Positions 22,800 to 34,514 of a stretch of 64,000 bases of DNA are shown one piece after another. The notes below the pieces were generated by a model that worked only from the letters and a program-made list of their open reading frames with translations, did no database searches and was not told where the DNA came from. The stretch spans positions 1 through 64,000 of the forward strand of contig QVRM01002135.1 of assembly GCA_003439945.1 (NCBI GenBank), written 5' to 3'. The stretch comes from Dermanyssus gallinae (taxonomy: Eukaryota; Arthropoda; Arachnida; Mesostigmata; Dermanyssidae). Made by a program: the position numbers and the translations under genes. Each line of letters begins with the position of its first letter. The first letter of the stretch is position 1.

Positions 22800-23120
22800 T
22801 CCCCAGGACGGTCTAACGGGGATCATTACAATGGCATGACAAAGAGGTCCAAAAAGAAGTCCTGTTTAAGATCGGGAAGGCTTCCAGCCCCAAGTGCATC
22901 CACTGAAATACATCCTAGACTGCACGGCACTGAGGTCTCCAGTATTGGCGAAGCAGCGCGCACCCTAATGAATACACAGGATTTTAATGAGTATACAAAC
23001 TTAACTTCCGTGACCTCTGCCAAAAAATGACTAAATCTATCTTACACTGGCACACCATAACTGAAGCCTTCAAAGCCATTTTACAGAAAAAAATCGAGCG
23101 CCAACCTCATAAATATATAT
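22800..23120 (+). mobile_element. R1-like ORF2 C-terminal tail
   Basis: In shifting frames the plus strand gives FKIGKASSPKCIH (22865) and ITEAFKAILQKKIERQ (23060). These align with RIGKAPSPKCIYC and YSRSLQSHSTEENERQ at the end of the minus-strand copy at 31.2-31.5 kb. A short (TA)n follows at 23113. The C-terminal cysteines are partly lost. It may be the 3' end of copy D, separated by the repeats at 21.7-22.4 kb. Confidence 0.5.
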
Positions 23121-23569
23121 ATATATAAAGCCAACTTTCTTATTATGATATTTAAAAATCTAAGGAAAAAATTAAGAAAGGAAACAACAGACAGAAAATC
23201 AAGAAAGGACAGAACTGCCCTGCAGGTTATATTGAACTCTCGAGCGCACATAAAGTCAGACGTGCATATCTCCGAAGGGGAGGATAAAGAAGATGACGAG
23301 ACCGATGCTGAAGTCGAAAAAAAACGTAAAACTGCCACTGATTAAGAAAAGGAAGACAATGACAGCGTATGCTGCGGAGATCTCTCTGACACCTGTACTT
23401 CAAGGAAAAGTACAGAGAAAAAGACCTGCCGCCGTAGCAACCTCCCCCGAAAATCCGTGTTCAAGAAAGCGGCACACGTCACACGTGTCACAAAAAAACT
23501 TGTGAGGACACAGAGCTTGCCGATTACGACGACGAAGCACTTGTCGATCTCAAGGCAATGGTTCAACAT

Positions 23570-25400
23570 TCATCATCGTATTTATTTCACTCATATTAAG
23601 TACGCACATAAACAATTATACAGGTGATGATAGCCATGAACTATGTATCTGGTATGGACGTGGCGATTGTCACATGCAAGACCAGACCAGCGGTGAGAGG
23701 CCCTGAAAATACCCAGGTCTCGAAAACAACCAATGCACAGGCTGACATTAAATACACAAAGCGGCTTCTTGCCCGCATTGACAAAGTACTTGCTTAATGT
23801 ACATTGTAAAACACCTTTCAAGCAAACCAAATTTTGCCCGAGTGAGGTGTTCCCATACTCTGTCAAGACCATACATCATCGCAGGAACAATCTTGAGGTA
23901 GAAAAACGCCACTGCCGTCGAGACGGACAGTCGCCGGACATCTGTCTCGACAACGTGAGCAGTGAAGGTCGTCCCAGTATAATGAAGCCGAAGCCCCAGA
24001 TACCGGAAAGGGTCAACGAATTACAAGAATTGGCCGCCGCAACGTATGGAGTCTTTAGCTGCCAATCGACCTTCACTTCTGAATTTCATAGCCTTGGTCT
24101 TCATGACGTTTATTTCCAGCCCTCTTCAGACAAGGAACACCTCCGCCAGAGACGTTATGTGCTTGATGGCACCCAGGTCGTGATGAGCGACCACTATGTC
24201 ATCTGCGTACACCAGAACTGTGGCCTTCTTGAACTCTTGTCAAATATAATCGACAAAACCGGCAAGCAGAAGAGTGAAGGAGACTCAGCTCAAGGGGTCG
24301 CCTTGCGGGTTCCCACATTTTGCCTCACCTGCAACACTTCCTGCTTACCTTGTACCAGTAAGGTTTCCTCATCAAAAAAACTGAAAATTACGCTCAGAAG
24401 AGAGCCACCAACCCCTGTGTATTGGAATGACTTAGCGAGATCTCGAGTTGCTTTGTCGAAAGCCTTGACGCAGTTTAAAGACTGCATACAAATGGCCTCC
24501 GGGCTTTGTCACAGCTCGCTCTTATCTCTGACTGAAGCATATGGATTGCATCACTCATTCCTCGACCTCTTCGAAAGCCGAATTGCTCCGGTGGAAAGGT
24601 CTGGTCGACAACGTACTCGATCCGTTTTATAACCAATTTGCAGAAGATTTTCTTCAGCGTCCTTTCAGACGCTATACCGCGGTATAAGTTTGGGTCTCGT
24701 CTGTCATCACCGTGCTTGCCCTTAATAAAAGAGAAAGCCTGGCAATATGCCAGGCTCCTGGCATTTGTCCCCTCTTCATGATCTCGTTGAAGATGGTTTG
24801 CCAAAAGTGGCTTAGACTGCACCCAGTGTTCATAGTTCACTTGATCTGGCCCCGCACTCTTTCTTCTCGGAAGAGAATGCAGAACCTGACTTACTTCTTC
24901 TACCTCAAAAAGCAGATTCATAGTATCCTGTTCCAATGTGAGCGGGTGCTCAATCATTGGAGCCAGGCGTACCGTCTCGCGGTTATATAGAAGACCGGTC
25001 AGGTTACTCGTTACCTGTTCGTCGCTGAGCAGGTGGTTCGCCCCCTACGAGGCCGTACAACGTAGGCTGAGGGCTTGCGTTCTGTCCGATTTCCTCTCGC
25101 CTAGCGTATTCACGCGTGTGGTCAAGGCATAGCTTTATGTAAGCTTTTCTACTGTTGAAGTAGTCAGGCTTGCGTCTGGCTAGCAACTGTGGTGATACCT
25201 TTACCCTCGCTTGGCGCAAAAGCTCGAGCACTCCACGGTGGGCGAGCTAGTAAGCCTGAGAAAACCACTGTCGTGATCTCCTCTGCCCCGGTCTCTTCCA
25301 CTGGACTGCACTTCTCATGGTTCTCTCTAGCAGTTCACAACAAGTATCCACATCACAGCCCACCTTAAGACTATCAACCTCTTATAGTGAAAGGTCAACA
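23570..25400 (-). mobile_element. PHD-ORF1 LINE family, 5'-truncated copy E
   Basis: The minus strand reads, from the right: the post-endonuclease linker (MRSAVQWKR, LELLRQARVKVSPQLLARR), then RT (24957-24475: HPLTLEQ, LPRRKSAGPDQVNYEHW, PEQFGFRRGRGMSDAIHMLQSE), NCVKAFDKA (24480), YADDIVVAH (~24190), and the C-terminal HTRYIVHGYHHL (~23650). AATAAA lies at 23586-23581, near the 3' end. The same order is seen in the copies at 52-58 kb. The motif after NVGT is frame-shifted where PQGDPLS is expected, and further frameshifts occur. The endonuclease is absent (5' truncation near 25400). Confidence 0.8.
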
Positions 25401-25769
25401 CGCCTCGCAAAACTCCTCAAGTGAACATAAAAGCGGCCATCACTCGCCTAGACAAAATGGTGTAGGAATTGACCAATCAAACACAAGACAGACTGGGACA
25501 GTCAAAATGAACCTCTAGGAGACCAGTGTAAGACACCCCAAAAGCGGGCGAACTACGATGCAAAGACTGTCAGAAAAAGCTAGAACACGCCCTAGTTGGT
25601 CGTCAAGGCAAAGAGCATTGAAGACCAGATTGCCGAAACGGAAACACTGGCAGACCTTATCGAACTTATTAGAACGGCCGCAGCCTGTCTTTAAAAAACA
25701 CGTTTTTCCTTGGACAGCATAACGACCTAAAAATACATCAGTAATGCTAGCCACTAAAGGATTAGAAAA

Positions 25770-28700
25770 ACAAAGCTATGCTGAAGAAAATAGCCGAGCA
25801 ATTTCCGCAAGCCGAAAGAACCTCTAGCCTGCGGGCTGGCAGAGTTGCAGTTTTAAAAAACTGTGCGCAGCTTGAAGTGGATCATGCCGAAGCCGAAGGT
25901 AAACCAGAAGACGAAGAACCCGCGGTTGGCCTTGCAACTTCGTCGAGCACATTGGCAAATTACCAATGTGCTCAAGACGTGCTGCTCAATCACCAAGACG
26001 TCCTGCGGCAGTGCGGCAGGAAACAAAGTTAGAAATAGGCACCAAAAGATGTACTGGCCCTACCATGACTGTCGTCTTGGGAGGCATTGGGGTGGTTGAC
26101 CCCGAAGATAAAGCAGAAACGTTTTAGACGCTTTTTCTAAAACACTAGGAAAGCATAATCTTTAAAGCCCCTTGACCCTGTACGTGTGTTCTTCAGAATG
26201 GGAATGAGATAATTAAAAATGCAATAGAAGTATGCTGCATAAGAACGAATGTAAGGCTAACATCACAAATAACTGCTTTCGCCATGCGCAACGCGGCACT
26301 TTGCCTCCACCAGAAACGCAGCACGAAACAGTATCCGTCCGCATAAAGACGGCTAAGGGGTGCTCCACAGAAGACCGATTAAAAACTATGCCCCTTTGTC
26401 TACAAAGCAGAGGCAGGGGTAAAAATACGACCAGTCACCACAGGTAAAAACTGCGATATTATCATGAGAGTTGTGAAGGAAAAACCAGGAAGTGGTGCAA
26501 CGTTTGCTGACGTGCTGCGGCATTGCGGCAGGAAACAAAAATAAAAATAGACACCAGAAGATGTACTGGCCCTACCATGACTGACGTCTTGCGAGGCATC
26601 GACTCGTTTCTAACGGCGGATAAGACTGAGAAAGAGCTGGGGGAAATTCTACGAAGCTTCCTATATAAGAACAGAAGCTCCCAGGCCAACCAAGAAGCAG
26701 TGCCTTGTCACCTTATTAAAAGACAGCATGCCATCTCTTGAACATGCTATAAATGTCGGGAACTAAAACACACGGCAAAAGAATGCAAAAACAGGAATGT
26801 CGTGACACAAATGCTTCAGATACGGGATGGAAGGCCCTAGTCTAGTGACTGTAAAGAAGAAACCCTCAGCTGTTACGTTTGCGGTGAGAAAGGGCACAAA
26901 GCTCGCACGACCGCATGCTCCCTATATCTCAACCTCCTGCGGACAAAACTGAAAGAGCGGAAGCCGGGCGGCCCATGACATGGTCGGGGAAATAACGCAA
27001 CGGAGAGGGACAAACGTAGTCTCTTTTAGCGAACTATACAAAAGGCTAGCAAAAAGAGCTAAACACTGGGTGACCGACTCCGAATACGACACTTTTAATC
27101 ATACCGTAAAAATACAAAACAAAAGTAGAGGACCAGCTTTCTGCTGGATCGACGTAAATGGGAACGTAGGAAAGATTACTCCTCCCGGCGAACAGACAAG
27201 CGAGGCAGAATTCAGATAACGCGGAAGGTGTTAAGCTGGACGGTAACTGTACTTTTAGAGGAAGAAAACCTTGCGATCATCTCTATGTAGGGACTATCTC
27301 CGAACTACTCCACCGCCTCAACAAGAACGAGGTACAAAAATTCGGATGCTGAAAAGTTCGGATGTACTAGCGAACAAAATGACGCAATCCCATTTTTCCA
27401 AGACCCCGGTGCAACTCCAGGCTATTTTTTTAAGGAGGCGTGTGTAAAAACTGCCACCGTGAGGATGCACCTAAGACTGACAGGAAAACCGCCGAAGCAC
27501 TGGTGGACACAAAACATTGCCGAAAAGAGCAAAGAATGCAACAAAGCCAGAAGAGCATTAAAGCAGACTCACCAAGACAACAAAGAGCGTATGCAGGCAC
27601 TGACTGAATACAGGAGAAGCAGAGCAATTGTCAAGAGCGCCATTGCTGACAACAAAACCAAGTGCTTGCAAGAGCTCCAAGAGCAAGTCCAAGAAAACCC
27701 ATGGGGAAAACCATACAGAATTGTACGCGGTAAGAGGAAAACCGCTGTCACGGAAGCCCTCGACGAACAGGAAACAAAAGATATTCTTACTAAGCTTTTC
27801 CCGACTCACGGCATATTCGAGAAAACTGCTTATGAAAATACACCCCAGGAAACAGAAGACGAATTCCCGGTAATCCAGCCTCTCGAGGTTGGCCTAGCGG
27901 CTGACAAGCTCAATACGGGAAAAGCCCCCGGCCCTGACGGCGCCCCTTCCGCTGCAGTTAGAATTTTATTTAAAGAGCACCCAGCCGCAGTTGCGGAATC
28001 TCCTATCTCCGCGATGAGAATAGGAGAGTTCACCAGCATGGAAACAAGCAGAAGTTGTCCTTATCCCCAACCTATGTGGAACCCAGCATATGACGACGTT
28101 CTGCGGCTAACAGGGTTACCCCCGGGAATAGAAATGATAGCTTACGCCGACGGCCTAGCGGTCGTAGCACAGGCTAAAACGGAAGGTGAGTTTGAGCTAA
28201 ACACAAACAAAGCATTGCACTCGACAGCAGAATGGATGAAGGCAGCGGGGCTGACACTCGCCCCAGAAGAAGTGAAATTATTCTTTTAACCGGCAAAAGG
28301 AGAGTTCGACCATTAAACATACGGGTCGCAGGACAATTAATCAGATTTGTGAATTAAGCCCGCTATCTTGGGATCACGTTGGACACGTCCATGACCGGTT
28401 TATGTCAGATAAAGAAGGCTACGGAAAAACATCCAAGACGGCAAACGCTATTGCCGGGATACTTCTGAATATACATGGACCGCGGGCTCGTTTAAGGAAA
28501 CTACTGATGGCGGTAGCAGGTCAATCGCACTCTTCGGAGCTGCCCTTTGGGCCAGGGCGACTCTTAAGTAAAAAAAAAACAAAGTTAATCCTGCGCAAAA
28601 CACAGCGGATCGCAGCCCTTAGGGTAATACAAGGCTACGGAACGGTCAGCACAAACGCAGCTTTGCTGCTTGCCGGAGAAATCTTCTGGGACCTTAAGGC

Positions 28701-29410
28701 GTTCAAATAACAACGCCTGTGGGATATTGGCACACTCACAGAGAACGACAAAAAAAGAGAAACGCCACTATGGAGGACTGGCAAGCCGAGTAACACACAA
28801 TTCCCTTTGATGCCCCCGGAAAGAGCCTAAGCAAACTGCTCAGAAACATACGGGCGTGGATAGCAAAGTCGGGAGGGGACTTAACCTTCAACCTAACGCA
28901 GGTTCTTATGGGACATGGCACTTCCAGCCATACCTTTACCGAATAGAGAAGGCCCCATCAGAAACATGCTTTTTTTGCAACGAAGCTGTGGAAGACACCC
29001 TACAACACACACTCCTCAGGCACCAAGCATGGGAAGAGGTCAGAACCATGGCAATTAGACAGATTCGTGAAAGATAGTCCAAAGCGGGACTTACCTACAG
29101 GACCCCCCGGGAAATGGTATAAAAGAGTTTGTGGAATACATCCTGTGTTTGACCCAAACATAGGAATTGGGAGCGGAAGTAGCACAGGAAGTGCTAGAAA
29201 CAAAGCACAAATGATGCAAGGAGAGACAGATTCTTTTTGAGGCCCGCACGAGTGAAGAAAGCGCAACTTTTAATCAAACGGGTTTGCAAGGGCTGGAACA
29301 AAGCGCGCTTGACAGGTGGGGGAACCCGTGAGTGACCCCGGCCAATTGATCCGATAAAGCACTCGCCACTTCTCCTGATGATCCATGGCACAGGTCTATG
29401 GAGATCTGGG
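25770..29410 (+). mobile_element. R1-like non-LTR retrotransposon (copy F), RT core deleted
   Basis: ORF1: basic and helical frames (25778-26741), partly duplicated, then CCHC knuckles (~26745-26935, CYVCGEKGHK). Most of the endonuclease is missing; only its end (AKHWVTDSEYDTFNHTVKI, ~27060) remains. ORF2 27459-28289 is open: linker PPKHWWTQNIAEKS, ENPWGKPYRIVRGK, then GKAPGPDGAPSAAVR (~27925). It then joins WNPAYDDVLRL and IAYADGLAVVAQ, skipping RT motifs 1-4. YADD has become YADG. Later pieces: ARYLGITLDTS (28355), and a C-terminal zinc-like FQPYLYRIEKAPSETCFFCN (28920). Related to copy G on the opposite strand. Dead by deletion and frameshift. Confidence 0.75.
26000..26605 (+). repeat. Duplicated ORF1 segment, offset about 515 bp
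   Basis: GTGCGGCAGGAAACAAA.., AGATGTACTGGCCCTACCATGACTG and GTCTTG.GAGGCAT occur at ~26012-26085 and ~26523-26600 with a few differences. The flanking codons also look alike. It is a duplicated piece of ORF1 in copy F. Confidence 0.6.
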
Positions 29411-29964
29411 CCATCAGAGAGTGCTGCTTAAGGGTGGAGGTGCGTTTAGTGGGTATGGGTCTCAGCGGCGTAACATCCATCCGCTGGGGTCGAGTCCAAC
29501 ACAGCTCGAGATGGAAAGCAATATTTCCTACTCGTAGCGGCGGTGGAGGCCTAGCGCCTCCACCGCCGCTGCTGCCAGCATTCGACGGGGCGGCGGGACA
29601 CCACACCGTGCCGTTCGTTCGGACACCACACCGACCACGACCACCACTTCTGCGACAGCCAACATTTGGTGCTGCGACCACCAACCGACCCGACCGTCTG
29701 ACAGTATCACCGCGACAACACAATACGGCACGTCTGTCGCAGACTCTCACCCACCGCAAACACCTTCTTAGTAGCCCGAGTGAGTGCGTTGCGAATGAAA
29801 CAAACGCCACGTCTTCATAGCCCGGTGTGGGGCGTCTGTGTAGGGGTATGGGCGTCCGGGGTTGCGGAGGCGCATTGCAGCAACGAAGGCAACCTGTCGT
29901 CATCACTGAACGTCTGCTGCTGCTGCTGATGTACACGCGGCAACATCTCTCGGCAGCCGATGAC
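29411..29964. other. GC-rich stretch with a strong hairpin
   Basis: Both strands are open for long stretches (29398-29820 plus, 29274-29936 minus), which is expected at this GC content; neither protein resembles a family. A 15-bp perfect stem with a 5-base loop lies at 29536-29570 (AGCGGCGGTGGAGGC / GCCTCCACCGCCGCT). A short CTG repeat lies at 29918. Confidence 0.4.
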
Positions 29965-29969
29965 TATAT

Positions 29970-30014
<45 letters not shown>

Positions 30015-30039
30015 ATAGATATATAATATATATCTATAG

Positions 30040-30096
<57 letters not shown>
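29965..30096. repeat. (TA)n with ATCTATAGAT palindromes
   Basis: About 130 bp of TA repeats, broken by two copies of a TCTATAGATATATAATATATA unit. Confidence 0.95.
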
Positions 30097-30099
<3 letters not shown>

Positions 30100-30930
30100 T
30101 ATAAGTTCTGTTGCATCGATTCGCGTAAACCCTTACCCGCCTGGCAGCCGTGCCGTGTCTCAGTGTAATGCGAGGAATTTTTTTGCCGTCGAATTTGTTG
30201 CGAAGATTTTGACATTTTGCTGAGCATACGTTCGTTGTTTCAGGTAAATCGTTGGCACGAATATGCCCCAAGGTAAATATGCATATATATATACAAAACC
30301 AGCATCTGTCGCGTAGATTTGTTATTATTTGCAAGATGCATGGATTTGTAATTATTTGCAAAGCATTTCTCTATAAAAACAAAAATATAGATACTTGTAT
30401 AGAGATTGTTTAGAGGTTTAGATTTTATAGATATTAACTGGTAACATTCATGGTGCACACTGGGCGTCGTTGTTGTTAGAGCCACGGTAGTGTGAGACTT
30501 ATAAAACCACTTAAAATTCAGTCGTTCTTTAGGTTATTATCAGGGACAGTCGCAATACTGTCTTCACCGACATTACTTCACCTAGCCATGTTTTGCCATT
30601 AATGTTGATTGATTTTATGCGGCGATTATTTTCGCCTTGAAGACAAATTTTGCGAATCTCCTTACCATAAACCAGATTTTATGATCGGTATAGGGTCAGC
30701 TTTACTTATGCGATGTAGGTATCGCTGTACCCCGTTAGCGTATGCGCGAATTGCTAGGTGTTCGAGTACGTACTGTATCTTTGATTAATTCGGTGCAGTA
30801 TACATTACAGTACAGAGGCTGTATGCTTTCAAGTGTATTTGCAAGTACTCATAAGTAAAGATATGTGTTTCATTCATTCATATACACGGTGACCCGGCTG
30901 AGTTGTCTCCTATTGCTGGCTCTATTTTTT
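30097..30930. other. No recognisable feature
   Basis: No family-like open frames, repeats or exon signals that I can support. Confidence 0.35.
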
Positions 30931-31154
30931 TCAGAGCTAACTTATTTTTTTATTTTTTTTTATATATTATAGAGGACTAACTGGGAAATGCGGTTGTACA
31001 CGCGGATACCGCGACAGGAAAACTCCCTGCAGATGCGGGCTGGTAGTGTGGGGCTCCAACCCACTAAAAAACAGTCATGTCCCCGTCCCCCACACTGACT
31101 GGGAACTACGTTGCGTATATCATCAAACAGTCAGGGGGGGGGGGGGCGAGTCTT

Positions 31155-33865
31155 CTACTCCTGGCGGGTGTGTTCCCCGGGAGCCACGAGGAGAGGGGGG
31201 GGCGCCGTAGGTAGTTGGCGCTCGTTTTCTTCTGTAGAATGACTCTGAAGACTCCGGCTGTAGTGTTCCAGTTTAAAAGCGTTTCCGTCATTTTTTTTGC
31301 AGACGTCGCGTAGGTTAAAATCCGTTGTGTTCATTAGGAGAAGTAGAGGTACGCGCTGTTCCGCCCATGTTGGACACTTCAGTGCCGTGTGGTCTGAAGT
31401 GTCTTCGGGTCCGTCGCCGCAGTAGATGCATTTGGGACTGGGGGCCTTCCCGATCCTGAACAGGTAGGACTGAAAGTCGCCATGTCCTCTCAGGATCTGG
31501 GTCGTGTAAAAGGTGAGTTTCTTTCTTCCCATTCTTCCTGCCAGAGGTCGATAGTATGCCGACGCTTCTTGTCCTTCTTGCGCTGGGGGTTACCCCAAAA
31601 ACGGCGGCGTTCGGCAGCTTTCAGATCCCAGGGAATCGTTCCGGCAAGAACGAAAGCCGCTGCTGCGCAGAGTCCCGTACGCCGCGATCACCCTGAGGGC
31701 TCCGACTCTCTGGGCCCGACGCAGGCGCGTCCTGTTGACGGCAAGCTTAAGGGTGTCGGTCGGCCAGGCCGGAGCTTCGTACAGGGTACTGACTCGGCCA
31801 CGGACATGATTATTCGCTGGGATTTTTTTAAAATTTTTTTTGTTTCTCGTAAGGCAATTGCCCGTGTACGGACTTTCCATGTCATGGCTAAGTTTACTCC
31901 ACCCCGGCATTTACCTTGTCTAAATTGGAAACCATGCAAACCAATTTAAGAGTGGCCGGTCTGGGTGTCCTCCCGAATGCAAGGCAAAGGCTTTGCCACT
32001 AAGCTACCTTGCTTGGATTGTCGTGGTCCATAATTATTAAGCATAAGCCGTGCGACGTTGTTTGCTGTCTTGTTTGCCTTCTCCGTCACCCGCCGCACGT
32101 GTTCAGTGCCGCGGAGAACCCTGTCTAGGGTGACCCCGAGGTACCTGACCTTGTCAACAAGCGCAATCCCTTGGTCTTCTAGGCAAAGGTGAAGGGCAGG
32201 ACAGTTTCTCCGTCCTGCTAAGAGTATGGCCTCGCTCTTGGCGGGGGCGAGTCCCGCCGTTTGCATCCAGCGGGCGACGTTTTCAAGTGCTTCGTTTGCA
32301 CGGCTTTGCAGCAGGTCCGGTGTCCGGGCCTGAAAAGTAAGGACGAGGTCGTCGGCGTAGGCTAGGAGGCTGACCCCAGGGGGGAGGTCCCTTAGTCGCA
32401 GCACGTCGTCATACGTTATGTTCCATAGCAGGGGGCCAAGTATGGAGCCCTGTGGCACCCCTGCAGTCATGTTAAAATCGATTCCGTGGGACTGTACTGT
32501 CCGGTCCTTTAGGTAGTTTGATATAATACAATTCTACAATATAATACGGGGATTCGTGGAGGAGTTCGGCCTGCGTCTGGATCTGAGAAACAAGCGCCTC
32601 GATCGCCACCCGCGCATCTTCCGGAGATATTTCTATCCTGCGCTTGTAAGGAGGGAGCCCCCTGATCATTTTATATGGGCTCCCCCAGGGGTCGTCCTCC
32701 AGCTCCTCCAGGAAGGCCCTCCAGGAGCGTTCCTTGCTCCTGAAGATTTCCCTGCGCAGGAGGGCCCGCAGATTCTTTTATACGGCTCCAAAGCGTCTGG
32801 CGGCCTCCCCATCGTGCGACGATCTTCTGGCGCGGGTGAGCCACCGTCGCGCTTTTAGTCACTTCCGCCGTAGTTGTCCCAGTGCCGCGGTCCACCAGTG
32901 TTTTGGCTTTCCTCGGTGTCCTGGATGTGCGGGACGGCCTGAAGAGACCGCGCACGCCTTTTCTAAGTGCAGCTGGAGACCCTCCGCCGTAGTTGGAGGT
33001 CCCTCTGCTGCTATAAGGGCCCTGAAGGACCTCCGAAATTGTTCGGCTCCCTGGCGTATGATGCGCGGACGCTGCGTTGAATTTGTCATCGCGGTAGTAG
33101 TCACGTGGAATTCGATGATAAGATAGTCGCTGAGGGATTCCTGGTCCTGTAGCACCTTCCAGTCTAAAATCTTGTTGGCATCGGCCCTGCGCGTGATAGT
33201 AAGATCGATACATGAAGTGCGCCCGGCTCTGTGAAAGATGGGCGTACCCTTGTTAAGAACTACGAGGTCTTCAGCCGCTAACCAGTCGAGGATTGCGAGC
33301 CCCTCTGACTGGTTGCGGCCGAGCCCCATGCGCTGGCCGCGGCGTTAAAATCTCCAGTCATTACTAAAAGTGGCACGTCAATTTGGTTAAAAGAAGATGA
33401 CAAGTCGTCTAAAAGCCTGTTAAGGTTGTCAAGTGGAACGTTAGGACTGCAGTAGCAGGAGTAAAAACGTCCGATGTTTGCGGCGTCAACCCATGTGAAA
33501 CCGTGGCCGCAGCCGTGGCCGGAGATGCGCAACTGGCTGCGACGGTCAAGTACGATGCTCGTAGCGCTGTCGGCATCTGCAAAACAGTCCGGGGAACGGT
33601 TTTCCGCCCACCGGATGTTGGGCTCGCTGAGCAGCAACAGGTCGGCTCCTACTCTGCTGCTGACCTCCTGGAGCATGTTGTGCGCGCCTCTGCTGCGATT
33701 GCAGTTGAGTTGAAGTACTTTACGAACTGACCTCATTGTCGTCGGTGGGCGTGGCTTGCTTCTTAGATGCCTTCGTTGCACGAGGGTCCAGAGGAGGCGA
33801 TGTCTGAACCCTCTTGCGGCTTCTTTGGGTGACCAGGGTGAACCCCTCGGCGTCCACAGCGTCAC
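31155..33865 (-). pseudogene. ORF2 of copy G: AP endonuclease and partial reverse transcriptase
   Basis: Endonuclease: VLQLNCNRSRGAHNML, LLLLSEPNIRW, VMTGDFNAAASAWG, then (after a frameshift near 33300) FHRAGRTSCIDLTI and SLSDYLIIEF. The last normally contains SDH, here SDY, so a catalytic His is lost. The linker KPKHWWTAALGQLRR leads to EDPWGSPYKMIRG-like codons near 32670. The frame then jumps to NMTAGVPQGSILGPLL (~32460) and LAYADDLVLTF (~32340), so RT motifs 0-2 are gone. YLGVTLDRVL follows. The SINE interrupts GPRQSK|RIIMS. After it come STLYEAPAWPTDTLKLAVNR and the C-terminal cysteine motif. The nearest in-window relatives are copies A, D, F and H. Confidence 0.85.
31825..32010 (-). mobile_element. 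tRNA-derived SINE, family 1, inserted in copy G
   Basis: Read on the minus strand it begins AAGGTAGCTTAGTGGCAAAG (A-box TAGCTTAGTGG). It carries a diverged B-box region (ACCCAGACC), then CTCTTAAATTGG, TTTAGACAAGGTAAATGCCGG, and ends in an A-rich tail. Flanks GCTTGGATT (32011-32019) and GCTGGGATT (31816-31824) form a 9-bp target duplication with one mismatch. Taking out SINE plus one flank restores the host LINE reading frame across the junction. The same family occurs at 41234 (+) and, as a head only, at 41484-41453. Confidence 0.85.
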
Positions 33866-34431
33866 TGGGGTGGTCCTCGTGGGTGGCCGGTGCCGGGGTT
33901 GGGTTTAGCCGCGTGTCCTACTTCGCCGCAGTTATAGCGGGTTGCCGCCGCTTTACATTCTCTTGAGAGGTGCCCAACTACCCCGCACCTGTGGCAGCGC
34001 TTACCTATGACGACCGCGCCGGTGCACGAGGGAGCAGAGTGGCCCACTCGTTGGCAGCGCTGACACGTCGGCACGGTGATCCACTCCGAGATTGGGCACG
34101 AGGACCACCCCATTTGGATGCGTTTAATGTTTAGGAGCCTGGCGGCGTCGGGAGGGGCCACTCGGACCAGGGACGTCCATCTGCCGGTGGCCCCCTTTTG
34201 TGGGGGTTCCACAATAAGTGGTCCCTCGATGGGCAGCGCCTTGCGGATGGCAGCCTCGATGTCTTGCTGGGTGGTGCCCTCCATGACATCCCTGATCAGG
34301 AGACGCTTCAGGTAGGTCCTGTCGACGCTGGCGTCCGTCTCCTCAACTGACTGCAGGGCCCGATGTTGCATTCGGTTTACCCTCACGTTGTGGGCATTGG
34401 GGTCCACCCTAACACCCAGCTCTTTGATCAT
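33862..34431 (-). pseudogene. ORF1 (gag-like) of copy G with CCHC knuckles
   Basis: 189 codons are open. The N-terminal part (YLKRLLIRDVMEG, AAIRKALPIEGPLIV) resembles the RNA-binding region before the knuckles. The C-terminal part has CQRCQRVGHSAPSC, CHRCGVVGHLSREC and a damaged third knuckle, YNCGEVGHAAKPN, whose first and last cysteines are lost. Upstream codons to ~34510 continue in the same frame except for one stop in a T/A run (KKEGK region). The stop codon TGA (33862) overlaps the ORF2 reading frame, the usual overlapping arrangement in R1-type elements. The nearest relatives here are 4451-4790 and 20690-20770. Confidence 0.8.
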
Positions 34432-34514
34432 GTCGGCGTAAGTCTTGCCTTCCTTTTTTTAAGAAGGAAAGTTGTTGTGGTGCTGGGCGAGCACTTCTTG
34501 CCACCGTCTGCCCC

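Larger units (their letters stand above)
30935..34510 (-). mobile_element. R1-like non-LTR retrotransposon (copy G), best-preserved of its family here
   Basis: Reads from 34510 to ~30935 on the minus strand. ORF1 (entry 33862-34431) is followed by ORF2: endonuclease (33865-33278 then 33329-32859), linker, a partial RT, and a C-terminal zinc-like region (31532-31155, RIGKAPSPKCIYCGDGPED). The 3' UTR to ~30935 matches the 3' UTR of the neighbouring copy H. The 5' end lies within ORF1, next to a G run (34511-34520 on the complementary strand). A SINE splits ORF2 at 31825-32010. RT motifs before VPQGS are deleted. The poly-G tract at ~31135-31147 lies in its 3' region. Frameshifts make it inactive. 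Confidence 0.85.

Noticed and set aside
22527..23030. 167-codon plus-strand ORF as a host gene
   Set aside because: Its right half overlaps, in another frame, the R1-like ORF2 tail (IGKASSPKCIH). No domain and no splice signals.
23733..24632. 299-codon plus-strand ORF
   Set aside because: It is the shadow of the minus-strand LINE ORF2, whose RT motifs (YADDI, NCVKAFDKA) are read from the opposite strand.
29274..29936. Protein-coding gene of 220 (minus) or 140 (plus) codons
   Set aside because: Both strands are open across the same GC-rich DNA, neither protein resembles a family, and the minus frame runs into the retroelement tail.
29903..30361. Open frames of alternating Tyr-Ile across (TA)n arrays
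   Set aside because: They are simple translations of TA repeats; the same applies to the arrays near 12 kb, 60 kb and 62 kb.
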